From NCBI RefSeq assembly GCF_018200035.1, contig NZ_CP073581.1, forward strand, positions 1,856,501-1,920,500: DNA of 64,000 nucleotides, given 5' to 3'. Below are positions 1-7,458 of the stretch, one piece after another. The position numbers and the translations under genes were made by a program. This stretch comes from Sulfitobacter albidus. Lineage in GTDB: Bacteria > Pseudomonadota > Alphaproteobacteria > Rhodobacterales > Rhodobacteraceae. The number at the start of each line of letters is the position of its first letter. The first letter of the stretch is position 1. The notes under the pieces are model-generated. The model was not told the DNA's origin. It worked only from the letters and a program-made list of their open reading frames with translations, and made no database searches.

Positions 1-633
1 TTCGATTTCGACCGCCCCACCGCCTCGCTGCGCCGCGAGGGGACGTGGCCGCAGCCGCAGCTGTACGGGCCGGATTATTCCGGTCTTTGGAAATCGCTCT
101 ACGATAAATTCGGGCTGGATTTCGACAGCTCGCTCGATCTGACGCAGCCCGACGACTACTGGCGGCGCTATCTCTATTTCAACGCCGGGTTCTTTTTCTA
201 CCGCTGCCCGCATGAATTCGGCGCGCGTTTCCTCGACTACGCCCGCGCGATCCGCGACACGCCGCCCGTCGAGCTGTGCGCGCAAAGCTTTGATCCCTGG
301 CTCGACCAGATCGCGCTGCCGCTGGTGATCCATAGCCTTGGCGGCGGGCGCGACACGCTGCCCGAGGGGCTGATCGACGGAGAGGTGAGCTGTCACTACC
401 GCCTGCTGCCCCTGCTCTACGCGCGCGAAAGCGATCGCGCGGTCGAGGTGCTGGAGGCCGTGACCGCACCCAACCGCATCAAGAAGGTCCTAAAAAATTA
501 CGACCCGATCAAACGCATGATCTACCAGGGGCGCGGAGCGAAGGCGCGCGCGCTGTTCGACCGCGAAAACCTGCCGCGCAAGGAGCAGGCGATCCGCAAC
601 CAGTTGAAGAAGAACGGCTACTGGATGCGGTGA
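1..633 (+). CDS. C-terminal part of a putative glycosyltransferase-like protein (5' end outside window)
   Basis: The frame is open from the first base and stops with TGA at 631-633, so only the last 210 residues are visible. The fragment opens with FDFDRP, which could be a DxD-type metal site, and has an aromatic strand YLYFNAGFFFYRCP at fragment residues 57-70. The YFNAGFFF pattern resembles a late strand of nucleotide-sugar glycosyltransferase folds in which an acceptor or sugar is bound. The last 50 residues are strongly basic (KKVLKNYDPIKR, RNQLKKNGYW). No signal peptide can be judged without the start. Family membership is an inference from these short patterns; it could equally be described as a conserved hypothetical protein. 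Confidence 0.6.
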   Translation, partial: FDFDRPTASLRREGTWPQPQLYGPDYSGLWKSLYDKFGLDFDSSLDLTQPDDYWRRYLYFNAGFFFYRCPHEFGARFLDYARAIRDTPPVELCAQSFDPWLDQIALPLVIHSLGGGRDTLPEGLIDGEVSCHYRLLPLLYARESDRAVEVLEAVTAPNRIKKVLKNYDPIKRMIYQGRGAKARALFDRENLPRKEQAIRNQLKKNGYWMR

Positions 634-735
634 AGGGCCGGTTGGCGGGACGAAGCTGCCGTTTGACCTTCGCCTTGATATGTCTGCATTCATCTGGAAC
701 CCTCGCATTGTCAATTTTCGAGAGGATGCGGTCCG

Positions 736-1104
736 GTGACTTTAACTTCAGAAGACAGGGCCGCTCTGTTGGCGCTGGAAGAAACGCTTTGGCGATCCGA
801 AACACGCTTTGATCCGGTCCTCATGGATCAAACCTTTTCTTCAGACTTTTTGGAGTTCGGCAGGTCGGGGCGCAGATATGAGCGTGCGGAAATGCTATTT
901 GATCCCGATCAAAAGGCTGAGATCAGAGCAGTTTTACCTCTGCCGGACTATTCGATAGCTATGGTCGCTGCGGATGTAGCCCTTGCGACTTACACGAGCG
1001 AGGTAAGATACGGCGATGAAGTCGAAGGCGGTCGCCGTTCGTCGCTATGGGTCAGAGTGGGCGATCGCTGGCAACTTCGGCTTCATCAAGGAACACCTTG
1101 CTAA
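736..1104 (+). CDS. DUF4440 / SnoaL-like small protein
   Basis: This is a 122-residue protein starting at a GTG with AGAGGA about nine bases upstream. It opens with a helix of the form LLALEETLWRSE, followed by FDPVLMDQTFSSDFLEFGRSGRRYER. It later has short strands ending in SSLWVRVGDRWQLRLHQGTPC. That order, and the closing W-x-L-x-x-H-Q pattern, fit the DUF4440 group of the NTF2-like cone fold. Members are often uncharacterised, and the pocket ligand cannot be told from sequence. The gene stands alone between unrelated neighbours. It is less G+C-rich and uses more A/T-ending codons than the genes around it, which hints at later acquisition. Confidence 0.72.
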   Translation: MTLTSEDRAALLALEETLWRSETRFDPVLMDQTFSSDFLEFGRSGRRYERAEMLFDPDQKAEIRAVLPLPDYSIAMVAADVALATYTSEVRYGDEVEGGRRSSLWVRVGDRWQLRLHQGTPC

Positions 1105-1345
1105 CGGGTAGTCACCGCACATCGGCCTATCGTCACAGTAGTCATTCGCGCAAGTTGCAGCATCGGTCAGATTGGGCTCAAAGCTGCTAGTCGCCGCATA
1201 ACCGAAGAGAGTGAACTGGCCCCCGGCCCCTTCTCCGTCAGCCCGTTCGTATCCACCCATCCGTCATACCCACCCCAACAGCCCCGTTGTGAGCGCGCGC
1301 GCGATGGCTTAGACCGATGCCAACGCATCTTGAGGGAGAAACACC

Positions 1346-2638
1346 ATGACCGACGGCCCTACCTACGGCTTTGATACACTGCAAATCCACGCGGGCGCCC
1401 GCCCCGATCCGGCCACCGGCGCGCGCCAGACGCCGATCCACCAGACCACCGCCTATGTGTTCCGCGACGCCGATCACGCGGCGGCGCTGTTCAACCTGCA
1501 AGAGGTCGGGTTCATCTATTCGCGCCTGACCAACCCCACCGTCGCCGTGCTGCAGGAACGCATCGCGACGCTTGAGGGCGGCGTGGGGGCTGTGTGCTGC
1601 TCGTCGGGGCACGCGGCGCAGATCATGGCGCTGTTTCCGCTGATGACACCGGGCAAGAACATCGTCGCCTCCACGCGCCTTTACGGCGGCACAGTCACGC
1701 AGTTCAGCCACACGATCAAACGCTTCGGCTGGGAGTGTAAATTCGTCGATTTCGACGATCTCGATGCGGTGAAGGCCGCGATTGACGAAAACACCCGCGC
1801 CGTCTTTGGTGAGGCTATCGCCAACCCCGGCGGCTATATCATGGACGTGCGTGCCATTGCCGACATCGCGGACGCCGCCGAGGTGCCGCTGATCATCGAC
1901 AACACGACCGCCACGCCCTACCTCGTGCGCCCGATCGAACACGGCGCCACGCTGGTCGTGCATTCGACCACCAAATACCTCACCGGCAACGGCACCGTCA
2001 CCGGCGGTTGCGTGGTGGATTCGGGCAAATTCGACTGGTCCGCGAATGACAAGTTCCCCTCGCTCAGCGCGCCGGAGCCTGCCTATCACGGTCTCAAATT
2101 CCACGAGACCTTTGGCCCGCTGGCCTTCACCTTCCACGGTATCGCCATCGGTCTGCGCGATCTGGGCATGACGCTGAACCCGCAGGCCGCGCACTACACG
2201 CTGATGGGCACCGAAACCCTGAGCCTGCGCATGGAGCGTCACGTCGAGAACGCCGTGAAGATCGCCAAATGGCTCGAGGCGGACGACCGCATCGACTATG
2301 TCACCTACGCCGGTCTGGAATCCTCGCCCTACTATGAGCGGTCCAAAAAGGTCTGCCCGAAGGGCGCCGGCGGTCTGTTCACCTTTGCGGTCAAGGGCGG
2401 CTACGACGCCTGCGTCAAGCTGGTGAACGCGTTGGAGGTGTTCTCCCATGTGGCCAACCTTGGCGATACGCGCTCGCTCATCATCCACTCCGCCTCGACC
2501 ACGCACCGCCAGCTGACGGTCGAGCAGCAGGAGGCGGCGGGCGCGGGCCCGTCGGTTGTGCGCGTCTCGATCGGGACCGAGGACGCCGATGATCTGATCG
2601 CCGACCTTGATCAGGCACTTGCCAAAGCCACCGCCTGA
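1346..2638 (+). CDS. metY: O-acetylhomoserine sulfhydrylase (aminocarboxypropyltransferase)
   Basis: The 430-residue protein belongs to the Cys/Met metabolism PLP-dependent enzymes and most closely resembles MetY, which makes homocysteine from O-acetylhomoserine and sulfide in the cytoplasm. It shows GFDTLQIHAGARPDPATGAR at residues 8-27, YSRLTNPTV around 58-66, and the cofactor site VVHSTTKYLTGNGTVTGG, in which Lys210 should form the Schiff base. The length fits MetY rather than the shorter MetB/MetC. The start has GAGGGAGA about eight bases upstream. A small hairpin (GATGC, loop CAAC, GCATC) lies at 1316-1329 just before the ribosome site. I could not match the leader to a known SAM riboswitch. 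Substrate choice between acetyl- and succinylhomoserine is inferred from family similarity. Confidence 0.92.
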   Translation: MTDGPTYGFDTLQIHAGARPDPATGARQTPIHQTTAYVFRDADHAAALFNLQEVGFIYSRLTNPTVAVLQERIATLEGGVGAVCCSSGHAAQIMALFPLMTPGKNIVASTRLYGGTVTQFSHTIKRFGWECKFVDFDDLDAVKAAIDENTRAVFGEAIANPGGYIMDVRAIADIADAAEVPLIIDNTTATPYLVRPIEHGATLVVHSTTKYLTGNGTVTGGCVVDSGKFDWSANDKFPSLSAPEPAYHGLKFHETFGPLAFTFHGIAIGLRDLGMTLNPQAAHYTLMGTETLSLRMERHVENAVKIAKWLEADDRIDYVTYAGLESSPYYERSKKVCPKGAGGLFTFAVKGGYDACVKLVNALEVFSHVANLGDTRSLIIHSASTTHRQLTVEQQEAAGAGPSVVRVSIGTEDADDLIADLDQALAKATA

Positions 2639-2793
2639 TGGGGGCCCCGGCATCGCGCGGGCCATGGCCGCGCGCGGTGCCGCCCTGCGGCGGATCGCCG
2701 AAAGCGCACAGAGTGGCTTTTCACCGACGCCCGCATGATTTACGCTTTGCGGCGGAAGTTGTTGGTTAAGATCCTCCGTGGTAAAGGCGTGGC

Positions 2794-5673
2794 ATGAAGC
2801 CTAATTTTGCTCTTTCACTGTCCTTTGATGGCATCAAGCTGCTGCACCGGGCCGCCGGTGGATGGCGCGAGGTCGGTGAGGTCAGCCTTGCCAGCGAGGA
2901 TATGGCGGGCGAATTGGCCGTCCTGCGGAAGACCGCCAGCGGGCTGGAGCCGGGCGGCGTGCGCAGCAAGCTGTTGATCCCCGACAGCCAGATCAAATAC
3001 CTCACGCTCGAAACGCCGGGCCTGTCCAAACCCGCCCGTCTGAAGGAAGCCGCAGCCGCGCTGGAAAACGCGACCCCCTACGCAGTGGATGAGCTGGCGT
3101 TTGACATCAGTCAGGACGGCCCCCGCACCCATGTCGCCGCCGTCGCCCGCGAGACCCTCGCGGAGGCCGAAGCGTTTGCCCAGGAACACCGGTTCCATCC
3201 CGTGAGCTTTGTCGCGGCCCCCGAGGGGGAAGGGTATCTGGGCGAGCCGTTCTTTGGCCAGACGCTGGCAGCGTCAGAGCTGCTTGAGGAAGGTGAGAGT
3301 GTGGAGCCGGACGGCATCGCCGTCGTCGTTATCGGTGCCGCATCATCCGAGCGCGCACCCGACAGCGCCCCCGACGCCGCCCCCGTACCGGACGCGGCCT
3401 CCGAACCGGTCGACGTGTCTGAGCCTGCGCCTGCCGAGCCAGACCAAAAAACACAAGCCGCGCCCGCACCGGAACCCGCTGAGCCGGAACCACAGATCCA
3501 GACGGTGGCGGAGCCTGTCCCCACCGAACCGGAGCCAGAAACGCGAGCGGACCCCGCCGCGTCGGAGCCGTCTCCCCAAAAGGCCAAGGCACCGGCGCCT
3601 GAGTCGCGTGAGACCGCGCCGGCGCCAAAGGCCGCCGTTGACCCCGATCCTGCACCGCCCCCGCAGCCGGAGCCTGAACCCGTGTCGGCATCAGTGGCGG
3701 ATGCGGCGCCCGATGCGCAGCGCGCCGTTCCCCCCCCTCCGCAGACGCCCGAACCCGCGCCCGCGTCACAAGGCAGCCCCGAGCCTTTGCCCGATGTGCC
3801 GTCTGCGCCAGATCCAGCGCCCGTCGCAGCCAGGGCAGAGACGCCTTCCCCTGCCCCCGGGGCGGGTCAACCGACACAACCAACGGCGACACCCGCGCCC
3901 ATCCCCGCCATGCCGTCCCTCGGGACCGCACAACGCGCCGGGGATGGGCCGCGCAAACCCACAGTGTCGTCGGCCCGTCGCATTACGGCCCCAACGGCGG
4001 AGGTGCCTTCGGCGAATTTTGCCAGCCGCCGCGCAGGCAAACCCACCTTGCAGGGGGCCACGCGCACGCAGGCCCCCAAGGCACCCGCCCCAGACAGCAG
4101 CTCGCTCGATCAGCCCGCAGCGGTTGCGGCCGCCACGTCCGGCGTTGGCGGTTTTCTGAGCCGCAGACGGCCGCGCACCGGTGCCGCAGCCCCCGTACCG
4201 GCCCCGGCTACAACCGTCGCCCCCGCCAACAGCGAGGCCGAAAGGATGACCGTGTTCGGTGCGCGCACGGCGCCCGTCGGGGGCAAGCCGCGCTTTCTCG
4301 GTCTGATCATGACGGTCGTGCTTTTGGTGTTTCTTGCCGGTGTGGCAGCTTGGGCGGCGGTCTTTCTCGATGACGGGATCGCGGGTCTTTTGCGTGACGA
4401 GGACAGCACGCGCACGACCGCCTCCGCACCCGAGAATCAGCTCGATCCCGAGGTCATCCGCCAGTCCGAAGAAGAGACGCTGCAGAACGCACCCGCGACC
4501 CCGGTGCAGGATACCCAGGTTGCGGCCCTTGATCCCGTGCTTGACGCACCGCAGACAGACGCGCCCGCCGCCCGGGTCGCACCCGAGCGCCCGGTTTTCA
4601 CCCCGCAGGAAGCCGCCGCGCGCTACGCCGTCAGCGGGATCTGGCCCCTGGCGCCCGATACCGTGCCGACACCGCCCCGCGTCGATGACGCCCCCGTCTA
4701 CCGCAACAGCGTCGATGCGCTGAGCACGGCGGCGGACGCCATCGCCCTGCCGCCTGTCGAGGGTTTCAATACCGATGTGGTTCTGGCAGCCGTGCCGTCG
4801 CCGCCACCCTTCGGCCAGGTTGCCGCCCTGCGCCCCGACGGTCTGCTTGTCCCGACCGAGGACGGGGTGGTCACACCCCAAGGCTACACCCTGATCGCGG
4901 CAAGCCCGCCGCTCAAGCCGCCGCTGTCGCCCACCCGCTTTGCCACAACGCCCGACGCACCCGCAGCGCAAGCCGATCCGCGGGCTGAACTGATCGCCTT
5001 CCGCCCGCGCAACCGTCCCGGCGGGTTGGTCGAGAATACCGAGCGCGCCCAGCTTGGCGGCGTCACCCGGTCAGAGCTTGCCGCCTTCCGCCCCAGCCTG
5101 CGCCCGCGATCTTTGCAGGAACGCGCGCTTGAGGCAGAGCGGGAGCGTGAGGCCGAACAGGAGGCGCGCGCCGCCGCAGCAGCTGCCGCCGCGACCGCCG
5201 CCGCCGCTGCGGCGCTTGCCCTGCCTGACGCAGGAGACGCGGCAGCGACGGCCCCCGCACTCGACAATGCCACCCGCTTTGCCGTGGCCCAATCGGTGCG
5301 CCCCGATACACGGCCACGCAATTTTGCGCGTATCGTCGAACGGGCGCAGCGCGCGGCGCCCCAGCGCGAAACCCGCGTTGCCGCCGCCGCGAGCGTGGCC
5401 CCGCGTACGGTCGCGCCCAACATCCCGTCAAAAGCCTCCGTCGCGCGCTCGGCCACGGTCAAGAACGCCATCAACCTGCGCCGGGTGAACCTCATCGGTG
5501 TCTACGGCAAACCCGCCAGCCGCCGCGCGCTGGTGCGCCTGTCAAACGGGCGGTACCAAAAGGTGAAGGTCGGGGACCGTATCGACGGGGGCCGCGTGTC
5601 TGCCATCGGCAACAGTGAGCTGCGCTACCGCAAGGGCAGCCGCGACGTCGTCCTCAAGATGCCGCGCAGCTGA
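2794..5673 (+). CDS. Large single-pass inner-membrane protein with GspL/PilM-like head and GspC/PilP-like tail
   Basis: The 959-residue protein has four parts. Residues 1 to about 165 resemble the cytoplasmic actin-like part of GspL/PilM, with SKLLIPDSQIKYLTLETPGL and a following helix ALENATPYAVDELAFD. A long Pro/Ala/Glu-rich disordered stretch runs to about 495. One membrane helix lies at about 501-525 (FLGLIMTVVLLVFLAGVAAW). A second low-complexity region with an Ala-rich helix near 790-815 follows. The last 65 residues, starting NLRRVNLIGVYGKPASRRAL, look like the homology region of GspC/PilP (GxxxxRRAL, KVGDRIDGGRVSAI). This suggests a cytoplasm-to-periplasm linker for a secretion or pilus machine, but no other parts of one are nearby. 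Start chosen at ATG with GGTAAAGG upstream. The domain calls are by eye. Confidence 0.7.
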   Translation: MKPNFALSLSFDGIKLLHRAAGGWREVGEVSLASEDMAGELAVLRKTASGLEPGGVRSKLLIPDSQIKYLTLETPGLSKPARLKEAAAALENATPYAVDELAFDISQDGPRTHVAAVARETLAEAEAFAQEHRFHPVSFVAAPEGEGYLGEPFFGQTLAASELLEEGESVEPDGIAVVVIGAASSERAPDSAPDAAPVPDAASEPVDVSEPAPAEPDQKTQAAPAPEPAEPEPQIQTVAEPVPTEPEPETRADPAASEPSPQKAKAPAPESRETAPAPKAAVDPDPAPPPQPEPEPVSASVADAAPDAQRAVPPPPQTPEPAPASQGSPEPLPDVPSAPDPAPVAARAETPSPAPGAGQPTQPTATPAPIPAMPSLGTAQRAGDGPRKPTVSSARRITAPTAEVPSANFASRRAGKPTLQGATRTQAPKAPAPDSSSLDQPAAVAAATSGVGGFLSRRRPRTGAAAPVPAPATTVAPANSEAERMTVFGARTAPVGGKPRFLGLIMTVVLLVFLAGVAAWAAVFLDDGIAGLLRDEDSTRTTASAPENQLDPEVIRQSEEETLQNAPATPVQDTQVAALDPVLDAPQTDAPAARVAPERPVFTPQEAAARYAVSGIWPLAPDTVPTPPRVDDAPVYRNSVDALSTAADAIALPPVEGFNTDVVLAAVPSPPPFGQVAALRPDGLLVPTEDGVVTPQGYTLIAASPPLKPPLSPTRFATTPDAPAAQADPRAELIAFRPRNRPGGLVENTERAQLGGVTRSELAAFRPSLRPRSLQERALEAEREREAEQEARAAAAAAAATAAAAAALALPDAGDAAATAPALDNATRFAVAQSVRPDTRPRNFARIVERAQRAAPQRETRVAAAASVAPRTVAPNIPSKASVARSATVKNAINLRRVNLIGVYGKPASRRALVRLSNGRYQKVKVGDRIDGGRVSAIGNSELRYRKGSRDVVLKMPRS

Positions 5674-5711
5674 TCCATCCCTCGGCCAGCCACGCGCGCC
5701 AGAATATCTTG

Positions 5712-5741
5712 AACGGCGCCGCAGCGCCGTTTTCCTTTCTT
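5712..5741 (+). terminator. Rho-independent terminator between convergent genes
   Basis: A perfect 8-bp stem AACGGCGC / GCGCCGTT with a CGCA loop at 5712-5731 is followed by TTCCTTTCTT. It lies 39 bases after the stop of the large membrane protein gene and just before the end of hppD on the other strand, so it may act in both directions. Confidence 0.75.
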
Positions 5742-5753
5742 GAAAACTGCCGG

Positions 5754-6848
5754 TTAACCGGTGGACAGCTCGCCACTGTCGATCTGCTCCTGCTCGATAC
5801 TCTCGAACAGCGCTTTGAAATTCCCTTCCCCAAACCCATCGTCGCCCTTGCGCTCGATGAACTCGAAAAAGATCGGCCCGATCACCGTTTTTGAAAAGAT
5901 CTGCAGCAGGATACGCGTCTCGCCCCCGTCCACGACACCCTCGCCGTCGATCAGGATGCCGTGTTTTTGCATCCGGTCCAGCGGTTCATCATGCCCAACA
6001 ACGCGATCCTTGCTGAGCGTGTAGTAGGTCGGCGGCGGTGCGGGCATGAATTTCAGCCCATTGTCGGCAATGGCATCTGTCGCGTCATAGATGTCGCGCG
6101 CGCCCACGGCGATGTGCTGAATCCCCTCTCCGTTGTATTTCTTGAGGTAGCTGACGATCTGCCCGGTCTCGCCACGATCCTCGTTGATCGGGATGCGGAT
6201 GCGCCCGCAGGGTGATGTCAGCGCACGGCTCAAAAGCCCCGTGAACTTCCCTTCGATATCAAAAAAGCGGATCTCGCGGAAATTGAACAGGTCCCCGTAA
6301 AAGCGGAACCATTTGTCCATGTTACCTTTGAAGACATTGTGAGTCAGGTGGTCGAGATAATAAAAGCCGACGCCCTCGGGTTTGGAGGTCGCGATCCAGT
6401 CGTATTCCCAGTTGTACGGCGAAGTGTCATAGTATTGATCGACAAAATACAACAGCGACCCGCCGATCCCCTTGATCGCAGGCACATCCAGCACCTTGCC
6501 GTCGCCGGTATATTCTTCGGCCCCGTTGGCCACAGCATGCGCCAGCGCCTTTTGCGCGTCGACCACCCGCCACCCCATCGAGGGCGCGCAGGGTCCGTGG
6601 TCCTCAACGAACCGCGCGGCAAAGCTGTCGGGATCGTGGGTCAGCGCGTATGTGATATCGCCCTGCTGCCACAGCTCGATGCCCTTGGTCTTGTGATTGG
6701 CCACATGGGTATAGCCCATCTTGCGAAACACCACGCGCAGCTCTTCGGGGTCGGGCGAGGCGAATTCCACAAATTCGAAGCCGTCCGTACCGGCTGGGTT
6801 CTCGGAGGTGATCGTCGATTTTGGTGCATCGTGGGGGAACGGGCCCAT
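5754..6848 (-). CDS. hppD: 4-hydroxyphenylpyruvate dioxygenase
   Basis: The enzyme turns 4-hydroxyphenylpyruvate into homogentisate in tyrosine breakdown, using non-heme Fe(II). The 364-residue protein has the two vicinal-oxygen-chelate domains. The expected iron ligands are visible: His167 (GFYYLDHLTHN), His245 (GEGIQHIAVGA) and Glu329 (IFFEFIERKG). The C-terminal half also carries the usual LLQIFSKTVIGPIFFE strand. The frame is open further upstream, but the ATG at 6848 is preferred: it has AAAGGAGAC at the right distance, and the extra upstream residues look unlike any HPPD. It is transcribed away from an Lrp-family gene 133 bp off, which probably controls it. No other homogentisate-pathway genes are in the window. 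Confidence 0.95.
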   Translation of the reverse strand: MGPFPHDAPKSTITSENPAGTDGFEFVEFASPDPEELRVVFRKMGYTHVANHKTKGIELWQQGDITYALTHDPDSFAARFVEDHGPCAPSMGWRVVDAQKALAHAVANGAEEYTGDGKVLDVPAIKGIGGSLLYFVDQYYDTSPYNWEYDWIATSKPEGVGFYYLDHLTHNVFKGNMDKWFRFYGDLFNFREIRFFDIEGKFTGLLSRALTSPCGRIRIPINEDRGETGQIVSYLKKYNGEGIQHIAVGARDIYDATDAIADNGLKFMPAPPPTYYTLSKDRVVGHDEPLDRMQKHGILIDGEGVVDGGETRILLQIFSKTVIGPIFFEFIERKGDDGFGEGNFKALFESIEQEQIDSGELSTG

Positions 6849-6981
6849 GACAGTCTCCTTTGTTTCATGTTGCATCGAATTTACCCCCGACGGGTTGCGG
6901 TGATTGCGCATTATGCGGCATATTCGGGATAATTTATGCAGGATTTGCGCATGAAACAGACCTTGAGCGCGGGGGAATCGC
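6849..6981. promoter_or_regulatory. Divergent promoter region hppD / Lrp-family regulator
   Basis: The 133 bp between the two start codons is much richer in A+T than the genes. It contains a near-palindrome GCATTATGC at 6908-6916, then GCATATT, then ATAATTTATGC ending at 6939, spaced roughly one helical turn apart. Repeated half-sites of this kind are typical where Lrp/AsnC proteins bind. The hppD ribosome site AAAGGAGAC lies at its left edge. The binding role is inferred. Confidence 0.5.
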
Positions 6982-7440
6982 ATGACACTGGATGAAATCG
7001 ACAAACGGCTGATTGCTGCCCTTCAGGGCAATGCCCATCTGACCGCGCAGGATCTGGGGGCGACGCTTAATCTTTCGGCGTCCCAGGCCGGGCGACGACG
7101 TCAGCGGCTTGAGGCCGAAGGCGTCATCCAAAGCTACGCCGCGCGGGTCGATGCGCGTAAGCTGGGGCTGGCCGTTCAGGGCTTTGTCCAGGTGCATCTG
7201 GGCACCCACGGCCCCGAGCACGCCCAAAGCTTTGCCCGGCTTGTCGCGCACCGGGCGGAAATTGTCAGTGCCTGGACCATGACCGGGGATGCGGATTATC
7301 TGCTGAGGGTCTATTGTGAAGATCTGCCCGCCCTGAACCGGTTGATTCACGAGGTGCTTCTGCCGCATTCCGCAGTCGCCCGCGTGCACAGCCAGATCGT
7401 TATGGACCAACTGAAACGCGACGCGCCCCTGCCCGTCTGA
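6982..7440 (+). CDS. Lrp/AsnC-family transcriptional regulator
   Basis: The 152-residue protein has an N-terminal helix-turn-helix (MTLDEIDKRLIAALQGNAHL, then TAQDLGATLNLSASQAGRRRQRLEAEGVI) and a C-terminal ligand-binding RAM domain (VQGFVQVHLGTHGPEHAQSF, SAWTMTGDADYLLRVYCEDL). This is the standard Lrp/AsnC layout and length. It is divergent from hppD and likely regulates it in response to an aromatic amino acid or breakdown product, as such neighbours often do. The effector is an inference. The gene is followed after 18 bp by the antiporter gene on the same strand, so the two may be cotranscribed. Confidence 0.9.
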   Translation: MTLDEIDKRLIAALQGNAHLTAQDLGATLNLSASQAGRRRQRLEAEGVIQSYAARVDARKLGLAVQGFVQVHLGTHGPEHAQSFARLVAHRAEIVSAWTMTGDADYLLRVYCEDLPALNRLIHEVLLPHSAVARVHSQIVMDQLKRDAPLPV

Positions 7441-7458
7441 CACCCGAAGGAGACGCCG

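Noticed and set aside
1261..1345. SAM-type riboswitch in the metY leader
   Set aside because: Only a short 5-bp hairpin is present; the conserved SAM-II or SAM-V loop sequences could not be found.
1105..1345. Small minus-strand cysteine-containing frame at 1045-1260
   Set aside because: It overlaps the end of the DUF4440-like gene, lacks a ribosome site and matches no family.
1238..2665. A 475-residue minus-strand frame antisense to metY
   Set aside because: It is a shadow of metY, with repetitive Gly/Arg/His composition.
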